Positions 47,080 through 60,100 of a stretch of DNA of 64,000 nt are shown here, piece by piece; position 1 is the stretch's first letter, and every line of letters begins with the position of its first letter. The DNA lies in assembly GCA_030268105.1 (NCBI GenBank), contig BSDZ01000015.1, forward strand, positions 2,383,501 through 2,447,500, written 5' to 3'. A program made the translations under genes and the position numbers. This DNA is from Volvox africanus (taxonomy: Eukaryota; Chlorophyta; Chlorophyceae; Chlamydomonadales; Volvocaceae). The notes beneath the pieces are model-generated. The model searched no databases. It was not told the DNA's origin and worked only from the letters and a program-made list of their open reading frames with translations.

Positions 47080-48339
47080 ATGGCTTCCAATCCAGACCAT
47101 ATTGACATCAGCAGCATCTGTGACACGCAGGTATGTTGTGGCGGTCGGCGTTTAAAAGTTGGATCCCAAGGGGAGGGGCTACAAATACCTCGGTAATTAT
47201 GCAGAGGGGTTTTTGATCGTTATGGGGCTGGGAAAATGTAGGCACAGGGGAAGATGTGTTTGTACGGCACCTGTGCGCCGATACCATCATTCCACGTCAG
47301 GACTTGTGGAGGCGAAGGATCGGTCGTGGAAACGGTGAGACTTTGCCAGGAAGTGCGTGAACAAGCGCTGCGTGTAACCCAACTAACCAATTAACCAAGG
47401 ATTATGTTCCTAGGACTCCAGAGCTCGTGAGAAGCTTACGTTATTCGGCTATCCTTGCACGTCTTATACTCGCGATATTGGTGTGTGGTACATATCACAC
47501 CAGATTCTCGATCCGCAAGTGTGATAAACCTAGCAGACGTATCACCGATATTATCATGCAGTATATTAGCAACATCAAGCCTTCCCGGTATTTTTGCAAT
47601 GGAAATGGAGTAGCTTTCTCACTTTCCTGTTTAGGACATTATTAGTTCCTTGTCTGTGACGCGCCCATCCAATATATACAGTGACCTTCGACTGTAATTG
47701 TTGACATGTTGAATTTTACCCATTGAGGTAAGGCACTGTCACCTCGCGCCTTGAGTCTTGAGATCCGCTCCCTCCACCACTGGATGACAAACGTGACGTA
47801 ACAATGAGTACACCCCGATTTTCCGCTTCTGTAGTTAGTTTTAAATTCCTTCTGAACCTTACCAACAGACCCTGCCACATACACAGACACATACACGCGC
47901 GTTTTATTTTCACGTTTATCCAGGAGACAATGGACTCGGCTATGGTGCAGGAGATTCTCGGTAGTGTCGATGCCAAGTAAGTGCTCCCCGACTTCTGTCG
48001 CCCTTTATTCGCGCTTCTCGCTGCAACGTCTAGAGTTAGGGTTTTAAGGTTAGGGTTTTAGGGTTAGGGTTTTAGGGTTAGGGTTTTAGGAGGGTTTCAG
48101 CAAAAGAGAGGGTCGGTTGAGAAGGATTCCACATTCTCGTCGCTAGCTTTTCACATTTCCTGAATCTTCACCGCTTCCTGGCTGATGTTGAAGGCTCACC
48201 GTTCTGTTTCTAATTGCAATACGTTATGGCATCCAATCTCTGCAGCCACGTCCGGGAGACTCAGGTCCTTCTCCGCTCGTACAACTGGGATCTGGAAGAG
48301 CTGCTTCAAGAGGAGGTCACCCTAGGCAAGGCATTGTGA
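47080..48339 (+). CDS. Small CUE/UBA-like domain protein
   Basis: Three exons with matching phases: 47080-47130, 47924-47976 and 48246-48339, giving about 65 residues; the frame is also open upstream to an ATG at 46939, which would give about 112. The end of the product, DSAMVQEILGSVDAN then VLLRSYNWDLEELLQE, has the spacing of three short helices and resembles a CUE or UBA ubiquitin-binding fold, including the YNWDLE-LL pattern also seen in some ubiquitin ligases. The stop is TGA at 48337-48339, and a TGTAA, the green-algal poly(A) signal, follows at 48523-48527. Further small exons could lie in the 47131-47923 gap. Function is unknown; ubiquitin binding is an inference. Confidence 0.42.
48035..48096 (+). 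repeat. Interstitial telomere-like repeat, alternating TTAGGG and TTTTAGGG
   Basis: About four 14-bp units of GGGTTAGGGTTTTA. TTTTAGGG is the telomere unit known from Chlamydomonas; TTAGGG is the type known from vertebrates and some other algae. The block lies in the intron between the last two exons of the CUE/UBA-like gene. Confidence 0.85.
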
Positions 48340-50151
48340 GGTTCAGACTCCAGGATGTTCTGGTTCTAACCGTCCGTCTGGTCTTGATGATGTTTACTAA
48401 TTATTCCCACCTCATTGTACGGCATACGGAGTTTATTAAATACACGTGTAAACAGACAATATACCTACTGCATGGGTGTTAGTTGTTACCGGTGCTAGCA
48501 CATGCACGCGCCTGCACCTATTTGTAAAGGCTCCCAAGGCGGTTTTGCAGCAACTGCCTTCCAAAGTTGCGAGTTAACGACTGAAAGGGAGAGTCGCAAG
48601 TGTCAAGGCAGTTGTTGGACCCCACCATCGCGATGCTGTTTGTGTTTGAAATAAAGGATGATTTGACACCGGTTAGGCACCGGTATTCGAGCCCATTTGC
48701 GGATATACTCTTTGAATGGTGGCTAAAATGCTCCCATATTGGAGCTATTGAGAGGCAGGTATAGCGCAGAGCTGGATTTTTCCTTCTTTCCCTCTTTCTC
48801 TCTATCCCTCTATCCCTTCTGTGATGGTGGTGGAAACGGCCTGGAAGGTGGTTCTGCCAGCAGGACCAAAGACGGGTAAGAAAAATAAAAGCATGGTTTC
48901 TGTTCCTCCGTGTCTCCGTTGCTGTGCTGTGCTGGTGTGGTGCGGTGGCCCAATCCGTGTGTTTGTGTTCCTGCCAAGCTGCACGAAAGCAGTTAAGAAC
49001 AGATAGAATAGCCGTGTATACTTCTGAACTAATACCGTCATGGCCGTCTGTTCATATGCAACACACAAAACACTGTTGGTATGTCATGTTTGCAAGTTGT
49101 ATGTCTCCTTTGAGGTGTTTCTGTCAACATCGGTTGACGTAAACTTGGTCAAAAAGGGGCTGCGAGGTACCAGATGGAGTGGTTACAAATGCCATTCGTA
49201 CGTGTCTGCATGCGCGTGTATATTTGTTTCCATCTACTATGTCATCCCTATCACGCATGTGCCGATGTGCGTCCCGTAGCCCCGGAGTGCGTGTTGGCAT
49301 TCTCGCATGTTATTACAACCACCATCACAACCACCAGCACCAGATCAGAGGCATGAGGAGGAAAAGCGTGTGTCTATGTACGCAGAGATGGAGGAAGCAA
49401 TGAGAGGGGCCCCTCGGGTCCTCCGGGTGCGTGGGGATGGATGTGGGGATTCACAACCCAAAAAATGTTGCATGATCGCTACAGGAGGGCAGTAGTATAC
49501 ATCGCATACGGTTTTAAGTTTTATTTTGGCATCGATGAGGTTTCTTTTCACCGCGTCCTTTCTGAGTTTCATCAGTGACCATCGATAGATTATTCTGAAT
49601 CAGTTAGTTTTGTGGTGATAGCTGCGTTGAATGCGTTGGACCCTCCTGGACGGGAGGGGCGAGAGCGGTCTGCTGTGCCGTGTGAATGGCTCGGTAATGT
49701 AAAAGTAGTAGCTGGTAGATTTGAGATGGCGGTTGACGCATGGCGGCTGGACTGATAGTGTGGACTGATGACACCCTGCTGTGGGATGTGCTGCGTTGCT
49801 GGTGCCCGATTGGCCACGGCGGCAGAGATCCGTTGATCGACGAGGATTTGGCCCGTTGCTGTCTTAGGGGTTTCTCGCTGCTGCCACACACCCGCCCCCG
49901 TGCTGACACTGATGCCGGTTCTATTGCGGCTGCGGCAGCTACGGCATCCTCTGTCATCATCTACTAGCTTGATCTGGTCATCGTCGAAGTGCGTTTTTCA
50001 TGGTTTGAGAGCGTGATCATTGAGTTATTCTCACTCTTGTCGTGCGTTTGCACAGCGCTGGGCAATGCACGGGCAAATAAGCAGGTTTGGTGATACGTAG
50101 CATGTGCATCAGCGAAATGAACTGACCTGACTGGCTGGCTGTCAGCCGTGA

Positions 50152-50232
50152 GCCTGTCCGTCCGTCTGTCTAGCTGTCTGTGTGTCTGTCTGTGTGTCTG
50201 CCTGTCTGCCTATCTTGGTCTGTCTGTCTGCA
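50152..50232. repeat. TCTG microsatellite
   Basis: Imperfect TCTG/TGTC repeats over about 80 bp. Confidence 0.8.
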
Positions 50233-51471
50233 TTAGGAATTCCATCCGTCCGTAACCCAACCAACATCAGTTCAGCTATGTCCCACGTTCAAATCTTACA
50301 TAGTATATGATGGCGGCTGCAGTAAGTCAGGGTACCCTGTATGTATTTGCTCGCAGAGTGATCTCTGAGAAGTCCTAAAGCAGGCGATGGATAGATTGAG
50401 CAAGATCGAGCTAATATTCACATCCTTAAGCATACCGTTCTGAACGTGCATCATGCCCGTACATCATCAACCACCTTTCGGCGTCTGGAAGTTTTATGAA
50501 TATGTGTGCGCGGGCGAGCGAGCGTGAGCGCGGGCGTCTGTGTGTGAAATGCAGGATTTGTGTCCCCCGCCCGCTGCGGCCCGTCTCCTCCGTGTTTACA
50601 TCTGTTGACGAGGGGGAAGAGATAGGGCCCGTGAGGGGCGGGATTTATCATGATTACTCTTTAGTTGGCGACAGGGGGGCAGGACCATGGTTGTTCGGTC
50701 CGTCGGTTGGTCGCTCGCTTGCTTGAAATATATTTCCTATTTGTAACATAATAAACCGGAGTGGAATAATCATTTTCGCCACTTATGTACAGGTCGCGAG
50801 AGTGAGTCTTTGGTTACCAGGACCTCTTGCTGAGTGTATGTCACGCCGTAAAACCATTTCTTCGACTTATAACACGTGATCCATTCATTCGTATTTCTTC
50901 GTGACATACGTGCCTGCCTGGTGAATTTCTTCTATATGCTTCAGCTACGGCGTCTCCATGATAAACAGGATGAACTAGTTACTCACTTACCGGCTGTCGG
51001 CTAAGGTAGGTCTCGATGACCATTTCGTGTACGTGATATTCCCCTACATACCCCACGGCTTAGGAATTTGTTTCGCAGCTACCGACTACCGTCTCCTGCC
51101 AGATCCGCGGTCTCAGCCAGATCCATTAGATCCACCAGATCCGCACCCGACGAAGAGATTACTTCCGAGCAAAGTGGGCGGCTGTCGGCGGTATCCTTTC
51201 CAAAAACCCACCCGAGTCGTTTATTTCACTCAACTCAACTTCTCATCTTCCCAAAGGTCATCGGACTCAATTCCAGCTTAGGATTCAATACCTCTAAATG
51301 AGCAGCCTTAGCATCCTGAGGCATAGAGTATCTAGATAGGTCAGGAATCCATCTTGTTCGTTGAGCAACTAATTTGGTTCGACGTTGTAACTTCAAGCGC
51401 GGTTAGCAACGGTGTTATGGCAGCAGCGAAACGATCGAATACACCTTTTCTCCTTACATTCAGTTGCCCGT

Positions 51472-51593
51472 CCACCACCACCTCCTCCTCCTCCTCCTCC
51501 TCCTCCTCCTCTTCCTCTCCATCCTCCTCTTCCTCTCCATCCTCCTCCTCCTCCTCTTCCTCTCACTCACTCAAACACGACATATCCCTCCGC
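51472..51593. repeat. TCC/TCT microsatellite
   Basis: CTC-rich triplet repeat over about 120 bp. It yields poly-Ser or poly-Pro frames that are not taken as genes. Confidence 0.85.
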
Positions 51594-52653
51594 TGACCAC
51601 ATACAGGTGCAGACACATACCGTACGGGGACCCCCCGAGTTAAACCGATCAATGCCCTCCCCCCCAAAAGTCGAAACACACACGCACGTACAAGCACATC
51701 ATCATCGGGACGTGGCGCGGCAGGCCGTGTCCCATAATAATTTCTGCCCCCATAACAGCACAGCACAGCACAGCAATCAACCGCACATAGAGCGCAGAAC
51801 ACAGGGCATGCAGGTGCAGGTGCAGCTGCTCATCCAAGCTCCAAGCGAGGAAAGGGGGTAAAGGCGAGACTTCTCTCTGCAAATCTATCTACCTAACCAC
51901 CAGCTCCGATATCTAGCTAAGCCGCTAACTAACTCCCGTACTAGATGTTTTCCCTTTCCTGCCTTTGGCTCATGCCGCTAGTATCAGGCGATGTGCCCTG
52001 GACGGACAGACGGACGAATGGCTCTACTCTGCTACTTCAGAGTAGACGAATCCGGAGCCGTTGCCCCATGAGAGCAAGACAATGACATAAACCCCGCAGG
52101 CTGTTCAGCACTTCCTGGATAATTACTTAATGCCGTTCAGGTCTTCCTTGATGACGTGGATGCAGTTTTACATTAATTTCCCGGTTAATCGAGTTATAAT
52201 CCAACAAACCCAATGGAGGGGTGGGGGAGAGAGCGAATCAGATGTTATCTGCCCGCCTGTGCATTCGTACATCCGTCCATCAAACTGTCGGTCCGTCCAT
52301 CTGTCCAGCCGTCGTCCCTCCCCATCAATCAGCACAATGTGGCCAATGTGGCAATAAGCTGGGGGATGGGAGGTGTGCGGTAGGGGGTGTTCATCATCGG
52401 GGGGAGGGAGGATTCGAAGCACGCAGGGATAGATGGGTTGGTGGTCAGGAAGGAGCTGTGAGTCCAGTTGACAGGGTTACGGCCACACGCCGTCCACACC
52501 AGCGAGGGGAAGGAAAGGTTGAAGGACGTCCCGGGATAAAGTGTGTGTCCCGGGTATAGAGGGTGTCGGCGGCTGAAAACACACACGCACACACAAAGTG
52601 TTGTACTACCTAAAACTTAACCACGGCTAGCTGATCCCTTGAGGTAACCGTAA

Positions 52654-54031
52654 CTAAAAACTCCCTGGCTGTTCTCTGCCTGTACGCCTTCCCTGCCCCC
52701 CCTGGCCCCTGCCCCTGGCCTCTGCCCCCCTGGCCCCTGCTGCCCCTGGCCCCTGCCCCCCCTGGCCCCTGCCCCCCCTGGCCCCTGCCCCCTGCCCCCT
52801 GTCCCCACACACCCTCAGGTCCGTCATCAGCTGCTTCACCGTCGATCTCACCGCCCCGGCTGCTTCCTGCTGCTGCTGCTGTGTCAGTAACGGAAAGCTG
52901 TACAGCAGTTGACCGTCCAGGAGACCGTTGGTACGAGGGGATGGGGGTGCGTGGTGGGACTCCCCCCCACCCAGAGACTTGGCGATGCGGCAGAAGCGGT
53001 GCCTGGTGGCCGTACGACCCGCGAGTCATGGTGGAAGAGAAGTGGATAAGGCGGGTAAGACACACGCGCTCGGCACACATCGGTGCACACATGCAAGCAT
53101 GGATGTCCCAAACACCTCCCGAAGAGGTCCCCCTCCCTCCCCTCCATAATCCATAGCAGCGTCTGCAGCATCACCACGTCTCGTTTATTCGTATTTCCCC
53201 CTCCCTCACGTCCCCCCCCCCCTCCCTTCCCCTCTCCCCCCCCTCCCCTCCCTCCCCTCCCTCCCCCCCTCTCCCCCCCCCTCCCACCCTCCCACCCTCT
53301 CCCCTTCTCCCCGCGGTTTGCCCCAGTTCACCTGAAGGCCCGCGGGTTGAGGCCCGCGATGTGCTGCAGATTGCGGGACATGTGGTTCTGGAGCGCCAAC
53401 AGCCGTTGAGCCGTATCCGCGTCCGGTGCAGGAGCAATGTACGACAGCCCGCCCTCCGCCATCCCGCAGAGCAGCGCATGCCTGGAGCGTACGTCCACGT
53501 CCACGAATGTGTGTGTGTTTGCGGGGGAGAGAGATTTAGTAATCGAGACCTTTTTGTTGAGTGTTATATTTTGGAGTAGGGTTTCGGACGGACAGACAGT
53601 ATGTCGCCTGTCGTACTCCAGCTGTTAGTTGTACAACCTGTCCATTTCTAGCAAACGACATCGGACACGGTCTCTCAGAATCGGTTGCTCTCTCTTTCCC
53701 TCTCCGTCCGTCTGTCTGTCTGCCTGCCTGTATATCTCCCCACCTGTTCTTTCCGTCGCTGGCCGGCATCTTGATGGACGCGCAGCAGCTGAAACGGCGA
53801 GCAATATGCATAAGGCCCAGAGGCGCTAACCGCTGACCCGCCCAGAACTCGGGGTTGGTATTGCGACTGCCTTCGCCGCGTCCAGGGAGGGGACATCCAG
53901 AGAGGGTCAGAGGGGGAAGGGAGGGTTAGAGGGGGAGAAGATTTGGGCGAATCGCTGAAGATCGGGGCCGTGAAGGGGAGGCGTTGAGGTGGGGAAGATA
54001 ATACTGTTTCACATTATATATTTACACACAC

Positions 54032-54103
<72 letters not shown>

Positions 54104-57100
54104 GCATGTATATGAAGGCTTCACACCCTCCTCCCCCTTCCCACGGCACCCGCCCCCTCGCGTCCCACCATAGAATTCACTGAGCGCCAGTGTCCCCCCC
54201 GCGTCCGCCGCGAGGAAGGCCAGCTTGGGCTCGTTGATGACGACCCCCGCCGTCAGCACATCGCGGTGGTCGAAATCCTTCGCCATGAACTCCAACACGC
54301 GAGCGGCGTCCTGATTGGGACCGAGGGAGGGGGGACGGAGGGAGGGGAGGGGCAAGAGACCTGGTACTGCAGTTGAGCATGGGGGAGGGGGAAGGAGGGG
54401 GACAGAGGGAGGGAGGGGGAAACGGAGGGGGGAAAGGGCACGGCGAATGTGCGCTGCAAGACCAGTCGTGGAACCGGCGACTCCAGGATCGGCCCTCTCT
54501 TGAGAGGGCTGAGGACCTCATACCCATACCGCTCATAATCTCCGTCGCACGCCCAACTTCGATCCCGTCCTCTTCCCCCCCTCATTCCATCCCCCCTCCA
54601 ACCCCCAATGTCCGCCCCCATCCCTCACCCCCCCCCTCGACCCCGTGGATCTCCTCACCGAGTACCGTACGAAGAACAGCCCCTGCCCCGCATCCGCCGC
54701 CAGCAGGTAGTCCTTCACCGCCACCAGGCCGGTTGCCAAACACGGCAAGTCGAAGAAGGCACGCTTCTCCAGACTGCCACCGGATGCTCCGCCGCCACCG
54801 CCGCCGCCACCGGCGGCCGCTGCCCCGCGCCATTCGTACATTTCAATACGACTGCCGCACGTAACGAGCAGCTGGGATTTGAACTCCTGAACGCTGTGTG
54901 TGTATGTATTTAGATGTAATGAGGGGTGGGCAGGGTGGGGTGGGGGTTGCTTGGGACTCGTTGCCGGGGACTGACGCCACACTCCCGTCCCTAACCCCCG
55001 TCTCCCCCCCAACACCACTAACACATACAAACACACACACACTACTCACCGCAATCTAGACCCTGATTCAATTCCTTCATGTCGTACAAGATACCCTCCT
55101 TCCCACAGCACACAATCAGGTAAACTCCGGCGCCCTTTGTACGACACCCGATGTACCTGGTGACCGCCGATGCCATGTCCCGAGTGGCCACCAGTACGGC
55201 ACTCCACCTGGAGGGTCGTACGTGTAAAGACGTAAATCATGAGGCAGTGGATGTTATTTTGGGCGTCTTCCAAACAGTTTGCAGGAGTACCGTGTGAGGC
55301 ATGTGTATGTGTGTGCGGATATTGCACGTACGGCACAGATGTGCGGGTTGTGGGGAATACGCGGGGAGGACTGCTCTCGCAGCTCGGCCTATGCCCAGGT
55401 ATACATAGAAAGCTATCCTAACTCCCACAACGAACAACCATTAACAGACAACGGGCACCCCCCTAACATTCCCACACTTGCCCCCCATCCTCAACCTCCA
55501 CCATTACACCCCACCACAACCAATCCACTCCTTCGCACCTTCTCGTCAGATTTCCAGATCCAAGATCCACCACCTCGGCTGAAATGGTGTACAGCAGAAT
55601 ACGACCCAGGCAGGGGTAGTCCTCGCCTGAACAGGTTGCCAATATAGGACGAGCACCGGAATGAGAGAGGACGGGACGTAAGGGAAATGGATGGCAGGGA
55701 AGGGATGTGGACCGAGAGGGACGAGCAATGCGGGAAATAAGGGGGAGGAAGGGCAATTAAGACGCGTTGGTCACGGCTACGGCGATATCAGCCGTACGCC
55801 AAGTACTTCATCCGATATCCCTTAGATTCGATGGTTACTCTACCTCCCTCTCATCAACTCCTTCGAACGCAAGCACCTCAACTAACACGACCACAACCAC
55901 CACCGCAACCTCCCCGTCTTCTTGTACTTCATTGTACTACACACTGCACATTGCGATTTGCTTCACTGACCCATGGGACTGCCGGTGCCCACCGCCAACA
56001 GCGCGTCCGTATCACCTGCAGCGGGGTGCGAGAAGGGAATGTCCAGGGAGGGGGCCGCGTAAAGAGGGAAGGGATGAATAAGATCACAGGCCCGGAGATT
56101 GGTAAAAGATAGGGAGTTTGATAATGCACCAATGTGCATTATCTTGTACTACGCATTTATAAGGACCGGCGATATTCTCGTGAGTTCAATGTTTATTCGT
56201 AGTGTTTCCCTCCCCCCCCACACACACGTTTTACATGCTCCCCCTGGAGTAATCATTTGCTGTTGGATGCCGCTTCGGCGTTCGCAACCCTCTCCTCTTA
56301 CACACACAGACACACAGACACAGACAGACACACAGACAGACCAGGATAGACATAGACAGACAGACAGACACACAGACATAGACAAACAGACAGTCGGACA
56401 GACAGACAGCAATAAACAGGCAGACAGATATACACACATATGGATACCGGTAGTCGTGTTCTGCAGATACACCACCCGGAGGCACAGCGCCTGCTCGCCG
56501 GGGGGCAGCAGGTACGGCGACGTCCACAGCCGACCGCACGCGTTCGGTTCCAGCAGCCGCAGCTCCCAGGCCTCCTCCCGACCTCGGCCCGCGGCGGCGC
56601 CCGCGGCGGCGGCGTAGGCGGCGGCGGCGTGCGGGTCCCCTCCCGGCTCCTCAGGAGGGCGCGGCCTATTGCAGGAGGGGGAGAGGGGAGGGGAGAAGGA
56701 GGGGGGCGGGCAAGGAAACCATGAACCGGCTCATATTGACTGGAGCTCCCGCGCCGCTATCAAAAGAAGCAGGGTCGGCAAAACGCCGGGGGATATGTGG
56801 ACGCCACGTGGGGAGGGAGAGGGCAGAGAGGAAGGGAGAGTGAACACACGGTATTGTCGGGTTACGACCTACACACTGTACGGGAGGAAGTGATTTGATG
56901 TGAGAAACCGAGCACATCTGCCCGCATAGCTGTTCTAGTCCTCCACTGGTAGGCTTCCCACCCAATACACACACATTCCACCACCCTCCACACACACCCT
57001 TTCCAACCCCCCCCGCACACACACAAACACATACAAACACACACACACACACATACACCTACCTTCCACCCCCCCAGTACACCCCTCCCCTCCCCCCCCC

Positions 57101-60100
57101 ACAAACACCCCACCTCCCACCTGCTGGGAACGATCCTGGACGTGATTGCCGCCAGCAACCCTGCGTCTCTGAACCAGGCCAGGCGGTGTACTGTGACCCT
57201 CAGCGGCACCCGGCGACTGACCCATGGGGTGTCAAGTCGGGTGTGGGGGGGCAGCTGACACACCTTGAGCAGACCGCGGGAGCTGCAGGCCGTGATGAAA
57301 CCCTTGGAGGGATGACGGCGCAGAGAGGGGAGGGGGCGTGTGTGTGTATGCGTAATTGTCTACGCGTATGGCATCGTAAGAACAAAACACGCCCATAAGA
57401 ATTGAAAACTACATGATATGGATTTTCAATGACAAAATCAATTAACAGCATAACCGCTTTTACGGCAACGAAGCAATTATCAGTACAACCAACAAGGAGC
57501 AGTTATGGAAACTGCCAAACCAACTAATTCCAGTACCTTACCATAGGGCAGTTGACATTGTGAAAGGGAGTCAGCGAAGCCACCGCCCCCTCTACAAACA
57601 TGGGATGTGGCACCAGGGCCCCTCGGCTAGCCACGAGCCACAAGGGCCTTACGCCCGCGATGAAAATCCCGCTGTAGCTGGGCCCATGAGACTGGGATCC
57701 CTCCAAGGGGGGGGGCAAACGACATGTTTGATATGAGTACGACAACGTCCGAGGAGGGCAAAGTGGAGGGATCACAACTTCCGTACCGATTTCAGAAAAG
57801 CCTCACCTTTGCGGAGGGATCGGTGTACGCCAAATGGTCGAAGCGCACCATCCGTGGCCCGAGTGCCACCGTACTGCTCCCCGCCGTACTGCCCACAGGC
57901 GCGGGCGCCTCGTGGGAAAGAGCCTCCAGCGGCAGACGGCGAAAGGCAAGTTGCGGTGCGGTGGCCACTGACCCATGGGTCGCTGCCGCCGCCACCGCCG
58001 CCATCAGACCCTCCGACAGCAGGTGCTGCCGCAGTGGCAGTTGACCGACTCCGTCCGGCATCGAATGGAAGGCCTTATGGTGTACAGTATGGTGGTACGG
58101 AGGCAAGGGTTTCGGGATTTACGAAAGGGAGAATGAACCGGAATCGCGGGGTTTCGGAGCAGGAGATGAAGTAGAGATTTAAGGACTTTCTAGGTTTGAG
58201 CACCCAAAAAGGGGAAAAACGATTGGAGCACAAACACGACTTGCCAGTTGTGATAAGCTTATCCATAAACTCCAACGAACCGAAGGTTACGGATCAAATA
58301 CCCAAACCTGATGTTAACCTGTTCGAAAGCCAGTCCTGCCGTTATCTCCAAACTTGTATCGTACTGCCGTACTGCCGTATTGTCAAACCTTGACAAGTCA
58401 AATTTACATGGCAAAACAAATGATGAACTCCTTTACATCACTACATAAAAAGTCCAGTAATATTGTTCTCCATTTTACCTGGTACGACAGCAACATTCCC
58501 GAGGCCGTCAGGGCCAGCAGCACGGGCCGCTCGCAATCCGGCACTGAGGAGGCGGCCCCCGACTACAGGGAGGGATAAGGGGGGGTAGCGGGGGGGGGAT
58601 AGCGAAGGGGCATTTTCCAGGTAAGATATAACTCCTTTCCCCTAACTCCCTTACCAGCCGGTGTGCGTTGAGGGCGAACGGGCCCATGTGAACATGCAAA
58701 AACACACACATAATCACATACACGAACATCCGCGTGCGTTGCGTGCGTGTGTGTTTTGTGTATTGACTCCCACATCTCACCCGAAACGACTCCACTCGCA
58801 GCTCCGACACCGGGTCCGCCATCCCTTCGCCATCGCCATCGCCGTCACCGCCGCCACCGCTGCCTTCTTCACTGCCGAAAAGATCGTGGATGTCGTACAT
58901 GGCCAATGGGCCCATCTTTAACACCTCTGCCGCCGTTGCCAAACCAGAACTGTGAAACACTAGCCGCATTGTGGGAAGGCTGTAACATTCCAAACGTCCC
59001 GATGTACGGCAGACCCAGAGGAAGATACTGCAGCTGCTGCCGCCGGCGGCACCAGGGCTGCCGGCGTCGCCGGCAGCGGCGGCTTCCGTCGCCGTCGCCG
59101 TCGCCATCGCCATCCAGCCTGTTTCGTCCCGGTGGAGGCAGGCCGCCGCCAAGCGATGCTGACGGCCACGTGACGGCGCCGCCATCATCTGGTCCACCGC
59201 CGCCGTCGCCACGCCTAGAGTCAACGACAGAGGATCCCCCTCAAGCAGTACGGCAGTGCCATCATTGAGGCCCACCAGCACGTACGGATCGGCAGCCTGA
59301 AGGTTACGGACCGATCCGGAATACGGGAGTACGGGAGTAGGGGATCAATTGGAATGGGTATTCCTTAGGTGTATAAAATCGCAATTGGTATTATTCTAAA
59401 AGGATTACCCAGGTCGTTGAGCAGTTAGGAGTTGGTTAGTTTGAATCGTGTGTGACTAATAGGCTTTGATTGGGAGGGCAGCGAATCGGAATATATGTGG
59501 CCTAGTGCTCCAGGGGTGGGGAAATTGTTTTCTAGAAGGGCGAGTAGGGGCAGGCGCGGATCGTGCCACGGCGGCCAAAGCCGATGTCGATACTCGCCAC
59601 ACACAAACCTACCTACCTACCTACCTACCTACCGAGTAAAGCCCATGCAAAACAAATTGAGGTCATGGACCACCGGCCTCACCGGACCACCGGCCTCAGT
59701 GCACCTACCTGCATGTAGGCGATGGTGGGTCCGGCAACACCCGCCGGCCGCGCAGCTGCCATCGGCCCTAACGCCTGCAGAGGTGTGCCCATAACGGCAA
59801 CGACAACCGTTAACCGCTTACTTGCCGTCGGTCAGTACGAAGGTCATAACTTGGGCCCGCAGGCGAGTCAGCGGATGTTTACTAACAGCTGTTACGTTGT
59901 AGATTGAGCGAGAGAAAGTACGAGCATCCATACACCCACACTCAACCCATCTTCCCTCCGCACCCCCCCCCACACACATACAAACGCACACATGCACACA
60001 TACACACCTGGAAATCTGTGACGGGCAACTCTTGCACCAGAGCCATACCCTCCAGCACACGCAGACCCGTGGGGCATGCCTGTGTATATGTGTGGGTGTG

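Larger units (their letters stand above)
48340..52653. other. Gene-poor stretch
   Basis: No exon chain could be supported. Frames of 110-150 residues near 49604-49960 and 51412-51861 are Ala-, Ser- or Pro-rich and cross simple repeats. It contains TCTG and TCC microsatellites. Confidence 0.4.

Noticed and set aside
49604..49960. 118-residue minus-strand frame as a gene
   Set aside because: Ala/Ser/Pro-rich without a recognisable domain; the overlapping plus-strand frame is equally open.
51354..51861. Poly-Ser and poly-Pro reading frames
   Set aside because: They are translations of a TCC microsatellite.
59819..59890. Minus-strand frame ending LTDGK as a CPSF160 exon
   Set aside because: No acceptor gives the needed phase, whereas exon 59774-59709 joins both neighbours in phase 0.
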